Shown here: positions 56,569-64,000 of the stretch, one piece after another
Layout: each line of letters starts with the position of its first letter
Numbering within the stretch: position 1 is the stretch's first letter
Assembly: GCF_000426365.1 (NCBI RefSeq)
Contig: NZ_AUFF01000003.1
Coordinates: forward strand, 248,001 to 312,000
DNA from: Arenimonas composti TR7-09 = DSM 18010
GTDB taxonomy: Bacteria > Pseudomonadota > Gammaproteobacteria > Xanthomonadales > Xanthomonadaceae
Reading direction: 5' to 3'
Length of the DNA: 64,000 nt
Made by a program: the position numbers and the translations under genes
The notes under the pieces: generated by a model
The model's database searches: none
The model's input: the letters and a program-made list of their open reading frames with translations, nothing else
Told to the model about the DNA's origin: nothing

Positions 56569-57372
56569 ATGAACCACCCCACCCCCCCGCACGCTGCCGA
56601 TCCGCTGGTGATCGCCGGCAAGGCTTACCGTTCCCGCCTGCTGACCGGTACCGGCAAGTTCAGGGATCTCGAGGAAACCCGCCTGGCCACCGAGGCCGCC
56701 GGCGCCGAGATCGTCACCGTCGCCATCCGCCGCAGCAACATCGGCCAGAACCCGGACGAGCCGAACCTGCTCGACGTGCTGCCGCCGGACCGCTACACCA
56801 TCCTGCCCAACACCGCCGGCTGCTATACCGCCGACGACGCCGTGCGCACCTGCCGGCTGGCGCGCGAGCTGCTCGACGGCCACCGCCTGGTCAAGCTCGA
56901 GGTGCTCGGCGACCAGAAGACCCTCTACCCCGACGTCGTGCAGACCCTGAAGGCCGCCGAGATCCTGGTCGCCGAGGGCTTCGAGGTCATGGTTTACACC
57001 AGCGACGACCCGATTCTGGCCAAGCGGCTCGAGGAGATCGGCTGCGTCGCGGTGATGCCGCTGGCGGCGCCGATCGGCAGCGGCCTCGGCGTGCAGAACC
57101 GCTGGTCGATCCTGGAGATCGTCGAGAACGCGAAGGTGCCGGTGCTGGTCGATGCCGGCGTCGGCACCGCCAGCGACGCCGCGATCGCGATGGAACTCGG
57201 TTGCGACGGCGTGCTGATGAACACCGCGATCGCCGGCGCCAGGAACCCGGTGCTGATGGCCAGCGCGATGCGCAAGGCGGTCGAGGCCGGCCGCGAGGCC
57301 TTCCTCGCCGGCCGCATCCCGAAGAAGCGCAATGCCAGCGCGTCCTCGCCGCTCGACGGGCACTTCATCTGA
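56569..57372 (+). CDS. thiG: Thiazole synthase ThiG
   Basis: ThiG makes the thiazole phosphate ring of thiamine from deoxyxylulose phosphate, dehydroglycine (or iminoacetate) and ThiS-thiocarboxylate. The 267-residue TIM barrel has [22 protein letters not shown], the Schiff-base lysine in LVKLEVLGD and [12 protein letters not shown]. The start ATG 56569 has no strong ribosome site. Its stop overlaps trmB (57370-57372). Confidence 0.96.
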   Translation: MNHPTPPHAADPLVIAGKAYRSRLLTGTGKFRDLEETRLATEAAGAEIVTVAIRRSNIGQNPDEPNLLDVLPPDRYTILPNTAGCYTADDAVRTCRLARELLDGHRLVKLEVLGDQKTLYPDVVQTLKAAEILVAEGFEVMVYTSDDPILAKRLEEIGCVAVMPLAAPIGSGLGVQNRWSILEIVENAKVPVLVDAGVGTASDAAIAMELGCDGVLMNTAIAGARNPVLMASAMRKAVEAGREAFLAGRIPKKRNASASSPLDGHFI

Positions 57373-58103
57373 TGGCGGAACAGCAACCGACCGCCGACGA
57401 CGTCGCCGGGGAGCCGCGGCCGCACCGGCCGATCCGCAGTTTCGTGTTGCGCCAGGGCCGGCAGACGCCGGCGCAGAAGCGTGCGTTCGACCTGCACTGG
57501 CCGCGCTACGGGCTCGAGTACGGCGCCACGCCGCGTGATTTCGACGCGGTGTTCGGGCGCGCCGCGCCGCGTATCGTCGAGATCGGCTTCGGCAATGGCG
57601 AGCAGCTGCTGTTCGCGGCGCAGAACGAGCCGCGGCACGACTTCATCGGCATCGAGGTGCACGGCCCCGGCGTCGGCCGGCTGCTGAACGCCGCGGCCGA
57701 AGCGGGGGTTCACAACCTGCGCCTGTACCAGCACGACGCCGTCGAGGTGCTGCGCGAGGAGATCGCGCCGGCCTCGCTGGCGCAGGTGCGCATCTATTTC
57801 CCCGATCCCTGGCACAAGAAACGCCACCACAAGCGGCGGCTGGTGCAGCCGGAGTTCGTCGGCCTGCTCTGCGCGCGGCTGGCGCCCGGCGGCCTGCTGC
57901 ACCTGGCCACCGACTGGGAGAACTACGCCGAACACATGTTCGACGTGCTCGATGCCGAACCGCGCCTGCGCAACCGCGCCGGCCCGCGCACGCCACTGCC
58001 GCGGCCGGAATGGCGGCGGCAGACGCACTTCGAGCAGCGCGGCCTGAAGCTCGGCCACGGCGTCTGGGACCTGCTCTACGACCGCCTGCCGGACGATCCC
58101 TAA
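57372..58103 (+). CDS. trmB: tRNA (guanine-N7)-methyltransferase
   Basis: TrmB makes m7G46 in tRNA from SAM. The 243-residue protein has [12 protein letters not shown] (SAM site), [27 protein letters not shown] (the catalytic aspartate and tRNA-binding lysines) and the final [17 protein letters not shown] block. It starts at ATG 57372, overlapping the thiG stop by one base. Upstream thiamine genes and trmB sit together in related genomes. Confidence 0.96.
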   Translation: MAEQQPTADDVAGEPRPHRPIRSFVLRQGRQTPAQKRAFDLHWPRYGLEYGATPRDFDAVFGRAAPRIVEIGFGNGEQLLFAAQNEPRHDFIGIEVHGPGVGRLLNAAAEAGVHNLRLYQHDAVEVLREEIAPASLAQVRIYFPDPWHKKRHHKRRLVQPEFVGLLCARLAPGGLLHLATDWENYAEHMFDVLDAEPRLRNRAGPRTPLPRPEWRRQTHFEQRGLKLGHGVWDLLYDRLPDDP

Positions 58104-58111
58104 GCCGCCGA

Positions 58112-59956
58112 ATGGACGCCGGACTGACCCTCACCAGCGACATGGTCATCGTGCTGGGGCTGGTCGTCTTCACGATGGCGATGTTCGCAGTGGAACGCAT
58201 CCGCGCCGATGCGACCGCGCTGGTGGTGATGGTCGCGCTCGGACTCACCGGCCTGGTGCCGGCGAGCCAGCTGTTCGACGGTTTCTCCGGCAATGCGGTG
58301 ATGGCGATGATCGCGACGATGGTGCTCGGTGCCGGCCTCGACCGCACCGGTGCGCTGAACCGCCTCGCGGTGTGGCTGCTGCGCGTCTCCAAGGGCATGG
58401 AGGAGCGGCTGATCCTGCTGACCTCGGCGGTCGCCGGCCTGATCTCCGGCTTCATGCAGAACGCGTCGGTGATGGCGCTGTTCCTGCCGGTCACCGCGCG
58501 CGTCTCCGGCCGCACCGGCATCGGCCTCGGCCGCCTGCTGCTGCCGATCGGCAGCGCGATCGTGATGGGCGGCGGCCTGACGATGGTCGGCAATTCGCCG
58601 CTGATGCTGCTCAACGACCTTCTGGTCGCCGCCAACCGCAACCTGCCGCCGGGCGTCGCCACGCTCGAGCCGCTGCCGATGTTCGCGCCGCTGCCGGTCG
58701 GCCTGTTGCTGCTGCTGATCTGCCTGGCCTGGTACCAGCGCTTCGGCGGCCGCCTGCTGGCGCGTATCGGCGGCGGCGACAAGGGCGTGGCGCCGAGCCG
58801 CACGGCGAGTTATTTCGCGAAGGCCTACGGCATCGACGGCGACGTCTTCGAACTGACCGTCACCGCCGAAAGCCCGCTGGTCGGCATGAGCGTCGGCGAG
58901 GCCGAGGCGCAGCGTGACGCGCCGCTGCTGCTGGCGCTGCTGACCGGCAACGAGTCGCGGGTGAGCCCGCCGGCCGACCAGATGATCTGGGTCGGCAGCG
59001 TGCTCGGGGTGATGGGCAGGCGCGAGGCGATCCAGGATTACGCGCAGAAGAACCTGCTGCGCATGAGCGCCCGCCTGCGCCACTTCGCCGACCTGTTCAA
59101 TCCGAGCCGGTCGGGCATTTCCGAGGCGGTGATCCCGCCGACCTCGTCGTTCATCGGCAAGACCCAGCACGACCTGCGCCTGCGCAAGCGCTTCGGCATC
59201 AGCCTGCTGGCGGTCAACCGCGACAACCAGGTGCTGCGCGAGAACATCCGCAGGATGCCGCTGAAGGCCGGCGACATGCTGGTCTTCCACAGCATCTGGA
59301 CCGACCTGGCGCACGCCGGCGAGAGCCGCGATTTCGTCGTCGTCACCGACTACCCGAAGGGCGAGCACCGGCCGCACAAGCTGTGGTGGGCGATCGGTGT
59401 GTTCGTCGCGGCGATGGCGCTGGCGCTGACGACCCTGGTACCGGTGCCGATCGCGCTGATGGCCGGCGCCGCGGCGATGATGGTCGCCGGCGTGCTGAAC
59501 ATGGACGAGGCCTACGCGGCGATCAGCTGGAAGACGGTGTTCCTGATGGCCTGCCTGATCCCGCTCGGCTGGGCGATGGACTCCACCGGCGCCGCGGCCT
59601 GGCTGGCGCAGGGCATGCTGGAACGGCTGCCGGCCGGCGTGCCGGTGTGGGTGCTGCAGCTGGTCATCGCATCGCTGGCGACGGCGTTCGCGCTGGTGAT
59701 CGGCAATGTCGGCGCGACCGTGGTGATGGTGCCGATGGGCATCAACGTCGCGGTCGCGGCGGGCGGCAGTCCGCTCGCCTTCGCGCTGATCGTCGCCCTG
59801 TCGGCCTCGAACAACTTCCTCAGCGTGACCAATCCGGTGCTGGCGATGATCAGCGGCCCCGCCGGCTACACGGGCCGCGACCTCTGGCGGACCGGCGCGC
59901 CGCTGACGCTGATCTACCTCGTGATCACCCTGCTGGTCGTCAACGTGATCTTCTGA
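58112..59956 (+). CDS. SLC13/DASS-type transporter with TrkA-C domains
   Basis: The 614-residue membrane protein has about 12 helices. The DASS pattern NASVMALFLPV and a later VGNSPLMLLNDLL loop are visible. Two TrkA-C-like regulatory domains (about 230-300 and 340-430) are inserted in the middle. Such proteins import dicarboxylates, sulfate or related anions driven by sodium or protons. The substrate is not clear. It starts at ATG 58112, eight bases after the trmB stop. Confidence 0.85.
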   Translation: MDAGLTLTSDMVIVLGLVVFTMAMFAVERIRADATALVVMVALGLTGLVPASQLFDGFSGNAVMAMIATMVLGAGLDRTGALNRLAVWLLRVSKGMEERLILLTSAVAGLISGFMQNASVMALFLPVTARVSGRTGIGLGRLLLPIGSAIVMGGGLTMVGNSPLMLLNDLLVAANRNLPPGVATLEPLPMFAPLPVGLLLLLICLAWYQRFGGRLLARIGGGDKGVAPSRTASYFAKAYGIDGDVFELTVTAESPLVGMSVGEAEAQRDAPLLLALLTGNESRVSPPADQMIWVGSVLGVMGRREAIQDYAQKNLLRMSARLRHFADLFNPSRSGISEAVIPPTSSFIGKTQHDLRLRKRFGISLLAVNRDNQVLRENIRRMPLKAGDMLVFHSIWTDLAHAGESRDFVVVTDYPKGEHRPHKLWWAIGVFVAAMALALTTLVPVPIALMAGAAAMMVAGVLNMDEAYAAISWKTVFLMACLIPLGWAMDSTGAAAWLAQGMLERLPAGVPVWVLQLVIASLATAFALVIGNVGATVVMVPMGINVAVAAGGSPLAFALIVALSASNNFLSVTNPVLAMISGPAGYTGRDLWRTGAPLTLIYLVITLLVVNVIF

Positions 59957-59966
59957 CCCCCACTCC

Positions 59967-59994
59967 CTACTCGTTACTCTCCACTCGTTACTCA
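59967..59994. repeat. ACTCGTTACTC dispersed repeat
   Basis: A single copy with units CTCGTTACTCTCCACTCG lies between the transporter and the convergent ferredoxin gene. It shares its units with 5037-5141 and 56463-56496. Confidence 0.8.
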
Positions 59995-60339
59995 GCTCTT
60001 CAGCGCGACGTCGACCCGAACCAGCGACTGCCCCCGACAAGGCCCGGCCACACACAGACCGTTCTCCATCTCGAAGCTGGCGCCATGCGCCGCGCAGACC
60101 AGCTGGCCCTTGTCGACGAGGAAGCGGCCGGGCGCCCAGTCGAGGCGGCGGCCGGCATGCGGGCAGATGTTCAGCCAGGCGCGGACCCGGTCGCCGTCGC
60201 GGCGGACCACCAGCGACTGGATTTCGCCGTCGACCTCGCCTTCGGTCTCGCTGAGGCCCTGGGGGGTGTCGGCGGGCAGCAGGATTAACGAAACACTTGC
60301 ACTTTCCACACCGCACCTCGCCGATACTGGTGTCCGCAT
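59992..60339 (-). CDS. Rieske-type [2Fe-2S] protein
   Basis: The 115-residue protein has the two Rieske clusters of ligands: CPHAGR (about 60) and CAAHGASF (about 83). It should bind one 2Fe-2S cluster and pass electrons, as in small ferredoxins of oxygenases or nitrite reductase. No oxygenase gene is adjacent. Starts at ATG 60339 or GTG 60309 are possible. A longer ATG at 60360 overlaps the divergent gene and is not preferred. The stop is close to a dispersed repeat. Confidence 0.75.
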   Translation of the reverse strand: MRTPVSARCGVESASVSLILLPADTPQGLSETEGEVDGEIQSLVVRRDGDRVRAWLNICPHAGRRLDWAPGRFLVDKGQLVCAAHGASFEMENGLCVAGPCRGQSLVRVDVALKS

Positions 60340-60358
60340 TATCCCACGCCTTCCGTAC

Positions 60359-60640
60359 ATGCCCTTCTTCTTCCACCGCGTGTTCAGCTACCGACCGGCC
60401 AAGCCGCGCAATCCGCTGGCGAAGCTGCTGCTCGGCCTGGTCGGCCTCGTCCTGCTGGGCGCGCTGCTGGTGTTCGGGCTGGTAGCGGGGCTCGGCATGC
60501 TGCTGTTCGCCGGCATCCGCCGCGCCCTGAACGCGCAGGCCGCGAGCGCCACCGCGCGCCGCGCGCAGGCCGACGTGATCGAAGGCGAGTTCCGCGTCGT
60601 GAACGACGTGCGCGAGCGCATTTCCGCCCCGCGCGCCTGA
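60359..60640 (+). CDS. Small single- or double-span membrane protein
   Basis: The 93-residue protein starts MPFFFHRVFSYRPAKPR. A hydrophobic region follows (about 23-55: LLLGLVGLVLLGALLVFGLV), then a charged C-terminal end with VIEGEFRVVNDVRERISAP. I do not recognise the family. It is divergent from the Rieske gene, sharing a region of fewer than 50 bases. Confidence 0.65.
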   Translation: MPFFFHRVFSYRPAKPRNPLAKLLLGLVGLVLLGALLVFGLVAGLGMLLFAGIRRALNAQAASATARRAQADVIEGEFRVVNDVRERISAPRA

Positions 60641-60651
60641 TCCACCCTCCC

Positions 60652-60768
60652 TGTATGAGCGCCTTCAGGCGCGATGCTCCTTCTCCACGTCTGTCGACTT
60701 CCGGTCTTCCGCGCATTCGCGCGATGATCGGCAGCGGTTCGTGATCGCGGCTGAAGCCGCTCCTACAG
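60652..60768. repeat. Two opposed REP palindromes before the FAH-like gene
   Basis: A forward copy (60652-60676, with GTATGAGC instead of GTAGGAGC) and a reverse copy (60743-60768) are present. The second ends six bases before the start codon of the next gene and replaces its ribosome-site region. Confidence 0.8.
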
Positions 60769-60774
60769 AAGTCT

Positions 60775-61464
60775 ATGGAATACGCCTTTCCGCCTCGCCC
60801 CGTCCCTACCCTGCCGATCGCCGGTAGCGATTTGCGCTTCCCGGTGCGCCGGATTTTCTGCATCGGCCGCAACTTCGCCGAGCATGCGAAGGAGATGGGC
60901 GCCAGCGTCGACCGCGGCAATCCGGTGTTCTTCAGCAAGCCGGCCGACGCCGTCGTCGCCGATGGCGGCGCGGTGGCGTATCCGCCGGCGACCCGCGACC
61001 TGCACCACGAGGTGGAACTGGTCGCCGCGCTCGGCCGCGACGCCGACGGCGTGGTCGCCGCCGAGGACGCCGCGGCGCTGGTGTTCGGCTACGCGGTCGG
61101 GCTCGACCTGACCCGGCGCGACCTGCAGTCCGCGGCGAAGGCCAAGGGCCTGCCCTGGGATACCGGCAAGGGCTTCGACGCGTCGGCGCCGGTCGGCGCA
61201 CTGCTTCCGGCCGCGGACTTCGGTGCGCCGGGCGCGCGCCGCATCGCGCTGGAAGTGAACGGCGAGCTTCGCCAGCAGGCCACGCTCGACACGATGGTCT
61301 TCAGCGTCGCCGAAGTGCTGCACGAACTGTCGAAGCTGTACGCGCTGAAGGCCGGCGACCTCGTGTTCATGGGCACGCCGGCCGGCGTCGCGGCCCTGCA
61401 GCGTGGCGACCGTTTCGAAGCGCGCATCGACGACCTGCCGCCGCTGTGTGGACTCATCGCCTGA
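60775..61464 (+). CDS. Fumarylacetoacetate hydrolase family protein
   Basis: The 229-residue protein has the FAH-fold motifs IFCIGRNFAEHAKEM, LHHEVELV (metal-binding glutamates), the GYAVGLDLTRRDLQ segment and DLVFMGTPAGV. It resembles FAHD1/YcgM hydrolases that cleave acylpyruvates or decarboxylate oxaloacetate. ATG 60775 is the likely start. The six bases between the REP copy and the ATG hold no clear ribosome site. Substrate unknown. Confidence 0.88.
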   Translation: MEYAFPPRPVPTLPIAGSDLRFPVRRIFCIGRNFAEHAKEMGASVDRGNPVFFSKPADAVVADGGAVAYPPATRDLHHEVELVAALGRDADGVVAAEDAAALVFGYAVGLDLTRRDLQSAAKAKGLPWDTGKGFDASAPVGALLPAADFGAPGARRIALEVNGELRQQATLDTMVFSVAEVLHELSKLYALKAGDLVFMGTPAGVAALQRGDRFEARIDDLPPLCGLIA

Positions 61465-61537
61465 TTCCCCGGAACCGGCCTCGCGCCGCGGTGGCGGCCT
61501 GCGCTAGATTGGCCGTCCCGCAACACGGAGCACGACG

Positions 61538-61957
61538 ATGGGCATGATCTCGGAATTCCGCGAATTCGCGATGCGCGGCAACGTCGTCGACCTCGCGGTC
61601 GGCGTGGTGATCGGCGCCGCGTTCGGCAAGATCGTCAGCGCCCTCGTCGACGGGGTGATCATGCCGGTGATCGGCCTGCTGGTCGGCGGCATCGATTTCG
61701 GCGACCTCGCGATCGAACTGAAGGCCGCGACGGTCGACGCCGCCGGCGCCGAGGTCCCGGCGGTGCTGCTGAAGTACGGCCTGTTCATCCAGAGCATCGT
61801 CGACTTCCTGATCATCGCGTTCGCGATCTTCATGGCGATCAAGGCGATCAACCGCCTGTCGCGCCGGCAGAAGGCCGAGGAAGCCGCGGCGCCGCCGGCG
61901 CCGAGCGAGGAGGTCCGCCTGCTCACCGAGATCCGCGACGCCCTCAAGGCGCGCTGA
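61538..61957 (+). CDS. mscL: Large-conductance mechanosensitive channel
   Basis: MscL opens under membrane tension to release solutes in osmotic shock. The 139-residue protein has the N-terminal [20 protein letters not shown] (helix S1 and TM1), the TM2 segment [20 protein letters not shown] and the C-terminal bundle with [13 protein letters not shown]. An ACGGAGCACG ribosome site precedes ATG 61538. Length is normal. Confidence 0.97.
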   Translation: MGMISEFREFAMRGNVVDLAVGVVIGAAFGKIVSALVDGVIMPVIGLLVGGIDFGDLAIELKAATVDAAGAEVPAVLLKYGLFIQSIVDFLIIAFAIFMAIKAINRLSRRQKAEEAAAPPAPSEEVRLLTEIRDALKAR

Positions 61958-61971
61958 TCGCGCCCCTCCCC

Positions 61972-62002
61972 GACGCCGGCAGCGATGCCGGCGTCGTCGT
62001 TT
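61972..62002 (+). terminator. Probable terminator of mscL
   Basis: GACGCCGGC (61972-61980) and GCCGGCGTC (61987-61995) form a 9-bp stem with a six-base loop, followed by GTCGTTT. Confidence 0.65.
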
Positions 62003-62031
62003 CCGGCCCCGCAACACCGCCTGGAGTCCGT

Positions 62032-63540
62032 ATGTCCCGCACGTTCCGCCGCCTGCCGCTCGCCCTCGCCTTCGCCGCCGTGCTCGCCGCCGGCCTGCCC
62101 GTCGCCGCCAGTGACGCCGTCGCGCCGGCCAGCGCGGTGAACGCGACCGCCGGCAGCGCTGTCGACGCTGCGGGCCTCGACGCCGCCGCGCTCGCCGCCG
62201 CCGCGCAGTTGCGCGACACCGCGATGGCCGGCAGCGGCGCGTTCGCGGTCGTCGAATCGCTGACCACCGAAGTCGGTCCGCGCCTGGCCGGCACCGAGGC
62301 CGATGCGCGCGCGGTCGCGTGGGCCGAGGCGAAGTTCCGCGAACTCGGCTTCGACGAGGTGTACCTCGAGCCGGTGACGTTCAACGTTTGGTGGCGCGGG
62401 CACGAGCGCGCGGCGGTGGTCGGCGCGTTCGCGCAGCCGCTGGTGCTGACCGCCCTCGGCGGCAGCATCGGCACCGACGGGCCGCTGCAGGCCGAAGTCG
62501 TCGCCTTCCCGAGCCTGGAAGCGCTGCAGGCGGCGCCGGAGGGCAGCCTCGCCGGCAAGATCGCCTTCGTGAACTACCGCATGGAGCGTTTCCGCGACGG
62601 CCACGGTTATTCGCCGGCCTCGCGCATCCGCGGCGCCGGCGCTTCCGAGGCGGCGAAGAAGGGCGCGGTCGCGCTGCTGATCCGCTCGGTCGGCACCGAC
62701 CGCGACCGCCTGCCGCATACCGGTGTGATGCGCTATGCCGACGGCGTCGCGCGCATCCCGGCCGCGGCGCTGTCCAATCCCGATGCCGACCAGCTGCAGC
62801 GCCTGGTCGACCGCGGCGCCCCGGTGCGGGTCGAACTCGACATCGCCGCCGAAACCCGCGGCGAATACACCTCGCACAACGTGATCGGCGAGATCCGCGG
62901 GCGCGAGCTGCCGGACGAGGTCGTCGTGATCGGCGGCCACCTCGACTCCTGGGACCTCGGCACCGGCGCGATCGACGACGCCTCCGGCGTCGGCATCACG
63001 ATGGCGGCCGGACGCCTGATCGGCCAGCTGCCGCAGCGGCCGCGCCGCACCGTGCGCGTGATCGCCTTCGCGAACGAGGAAAGTGGCCTGTTCGGCGGCA
63101 AGGCCTACGCCGCCGCGCGCGCGGCCGAGGACCGCATCGGCGACCACCAGCTGGTCGCCGAGAGCGACTTCGGCGCCGGCCGCGTCTATGCGCTGCGCGG
63201 CGGCACCGAGCCGGCGGCGAGGCCGGTGCTCGAACGGATCGGCGCGGTGCTGGCGCCGATCGGCGTCGCCTACGAAAGCGAAGGCGGCGGCCCCGGCCCG
63301 GACGTGTCGCCGATCGCCGCACTCGGCGCGCCCTGGGGCCAGCTCGCCCAGGACGGCACCGACTACTTCGACTGGCACCACACCGCCAACGACACCCTCG
63401 ACAAGGTCGAGCCCGCGGCGCTCGACCAGCAGGTGGCGGCGTATGCGGTCATGGCCTTCCTGGCGGCGGAAACCACCGTCGACTTCGGCACGATCCCGGT
63501 CACTCCACCCGCACCGTCCGCTCCTGTGAAGGCGAATTAG
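62032..63540 (+). CDS. Secreted M28-family zinc aminopeptidase/carboxypeptidase
   Basis: The 502-residue protein begins with a signal peptide (RLPLALAFAAVLAAGLPVAA). The peptidase has the zinc ligands in GGHLDSWD, AIDDASG and the FANEESGLFGG pair, with a final HHTANDTLDK histidine, as in M28 metallopeptidases like carboxypeptidase Q. A PA-type insert lies between residues 120 and 260. It probably digests peptides in the periplasm or medium. A CTGGAG ribosome site precedes ATG 62032. Confidence 0.9.
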   Translation: MSRTFRRLPLALAFAAVLAAGLPVAASDAVAPASAVNATAGSAVDAAGLDAAALAAAAQLRDTAMAGSGAFAVVESLTTEVGPRLAGTEADARAVAWAEAKFRELGFDEVYLEPVTFNVWWRGHERAAVVGAFAQPLVLTALGGSIGTDGPLQAEVVAFPSLEALQAAPEGSLAGKIAFVNYRMERFRDGHGYSPASRIRGAGASEAAKKGAVALLIRSVGTDRDRLPHTGVMRYADGVARIPAAALSNPDADQLQRLVDRGAPVRVELDIAAETRGEYTSHNVIGEIRGRELPDEVVVIGGHLDSWDLGTGAIDDASGVGITMAAGRLIGQLPQRPRRTVRVIAFANEESGLFGGKAYAAARAAEDRIGDHQLVAESDFGAGRVYALRGGTEPAARPVLERIGAVLAPIGVAYESEGGGPGPDVSPIAALGAPWGQLAQDGTDYFDWHHTANDTLDKVEPAALDQQVAAYAVMAFLAAETTVDFGTIPVTPPAPSAPVKAN

Positions 63541-63590
63541 CTCGCGGATTTCGCAGATGAGGGCGGATCAGGATCGGTTCGCGGGGTAGG

Positions 63591-63615
63591 CATCGCGGCT
63601 GAAGCCGCTCCTACA
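63591..63615. repeat. REP palindrome (reverse copy)
   Basis: A CATCGCGGCTGAAGCCGCTCCTAC copy lies between the M28 peptidase and the convergent methyltransferase gene. Confidence 0.8.
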
Positions 63616-63629
63616 GGGGGCTGGTCGGG

Positions 63630-64000
63630 CTAGCGGTGGGCGACGAGGGTCCAGAGGCCGAAGATCGCCTCGCGGGGGTCGAAGGCGCGCTGCCACGCGG
63701 CGTGGCGGAAGCCGGTGGCGCGCAGCGTGTCGAGCAGGTCCCAGCCGAAGTGGTACCAGCACAGCACGCCGTCGCCGAGCGGGTCGGCGTGCAGTTCCGG
63801 CGGATCCAGCAAGTGTTCGATGCCGCCGTCGGCGCGCCGCCGCGCGAGCACTTCGGTGGCCTGGGTGTCGTCGAGGAAGGGCGCGGTCAGCACCAGCCGG
63901 CCGCCGGGGCGCAGCACGCGGGCGAATTCGTGCAGCGCGGCGGCGTAGTCGGGCACGTGCTCGAGCACATCGAAGCTGCCGATCGCATCGAGCGAGGCAT
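63630..64000 (-). CDS. SAM-dependent methyltransferase, C-terminal part (cut by window edge)
   Basis: The frame is open through the last base. It contains LEHVPDYAAALHEFARVLRP, then GGRLVLTAPFLDD, the class I methyltransferase pattern after motif I. The later DGVLCWYHFGWDLLDTLRAT part and the end WTLVAHR complete the protein. The N-terminal SAM-binding loop lies outside the window. Only about 123 codons are visible, and the substrate cannot be told. Confidence 0.8.
   Translation of the reverse strand, partial: ASLDAIGSFDVLEHVPDYAAALHEFARVLRPGGRLVLTAPFLDDTQATEVLARRRADGGIEHLLDPPELHADPLGDGVLCWYHFGWDLLDTLRATGFRHAAWQRAFDPREAIFGLWTLVAHR

Noticed and set aside
55504-57363. A 619-codon minus-strand frame crossing tRNA-Gly, thiS and thiG
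   Set aside because: It overlaps a tRNA and two clear genes on the other strand, and includes dispersed repeats.
58100-60376. A 758-codon open frame on the minus strand
   Set aside because: It is antisense to the transporter and rich in His, Arg and Gln; no domain is visible.

Overview
The window is about 64 kb of very GC-rich chromosomal DNA. It most likely comes from a gammaproteobacterium of the Lysobacterales (Xanthomonadales). That reading is an inference from three things: many short palindromes of the GTAGGAGCGGCTTCAGCCGCGA type, an S-adenosylhomocysteine riboswitch in front of ahcY, and the overall housekeeping gene set (metK, ahcY, metF, ilvE, thiS-thiG, trmB, mscL, dusB, rimK). No species can be named from the sequence alone.

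Layout. 1-5 kb: an ECF sigma factor, a paralogue without region 2 and a membrane Ser/Thr kinase in one overlapping operon, then dusB. 5-13.3 kb: metK, a four-gene phospholipid-type operon (CDP-alcohol transferase, PlsC-like acyltransferase, small protein, CdsA-like) and an ABC-2 exporter. 13.3-39.8 kb: a defence-type island. It holds an AbiE toxin-antitoxin pair, a remnant of an ADP-ribosylglycohydrolase, a wHTH-nucleotidyltransferase/HEPN pair, a double AAA ATPase with a WYL regulator, a DUF6642 caspase-like protein and a nested IS3/IS21 insertion. Next comes a two-gene module (sacsin-type ATPase with a DUF3883 nuclease, plus a NERD-SF1 helicase). A convergent four-gene operon follows (Fe-S helicase-nuclease, Mod-type methyltransferase, RNase H-like small protein, Res-type helicase-nuclease). 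Much of 20.5-30 kb and a block inside the methyltransferase gene are clearly poorer in GC than the flanks, which indicates transfer. 40-64 kb: housekeeping and stress genes, including ahcY, metF, ilvE, a diguanylate cyclase, a two-component system, rimK with its protease-like partner, tRNA-Gly(CCC), thiS-thiG-trmB, mscL and an M28 peptidase.

How the parts fit. MetK, AhcY and MetF form the methionine/SAM cycle, and ahcY is read through an SAH-sensing leader. The island's methyltransferase would draw on the same SAM pool. The most promising uncharacterised systems are the HATPase-DUF3883-Tudor plus NERD-helicase pair and the Mod/Res operon with its extra helicase-nuclease and RNase H-like gene.

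The window also carries at least five families of intergenic inverted or dispersed repeats. Two of them have fixed arm lengths (29-29-29 and 33-35-33 nt) and supply stop codons, and possibly a start codon, to neighbouring genes.
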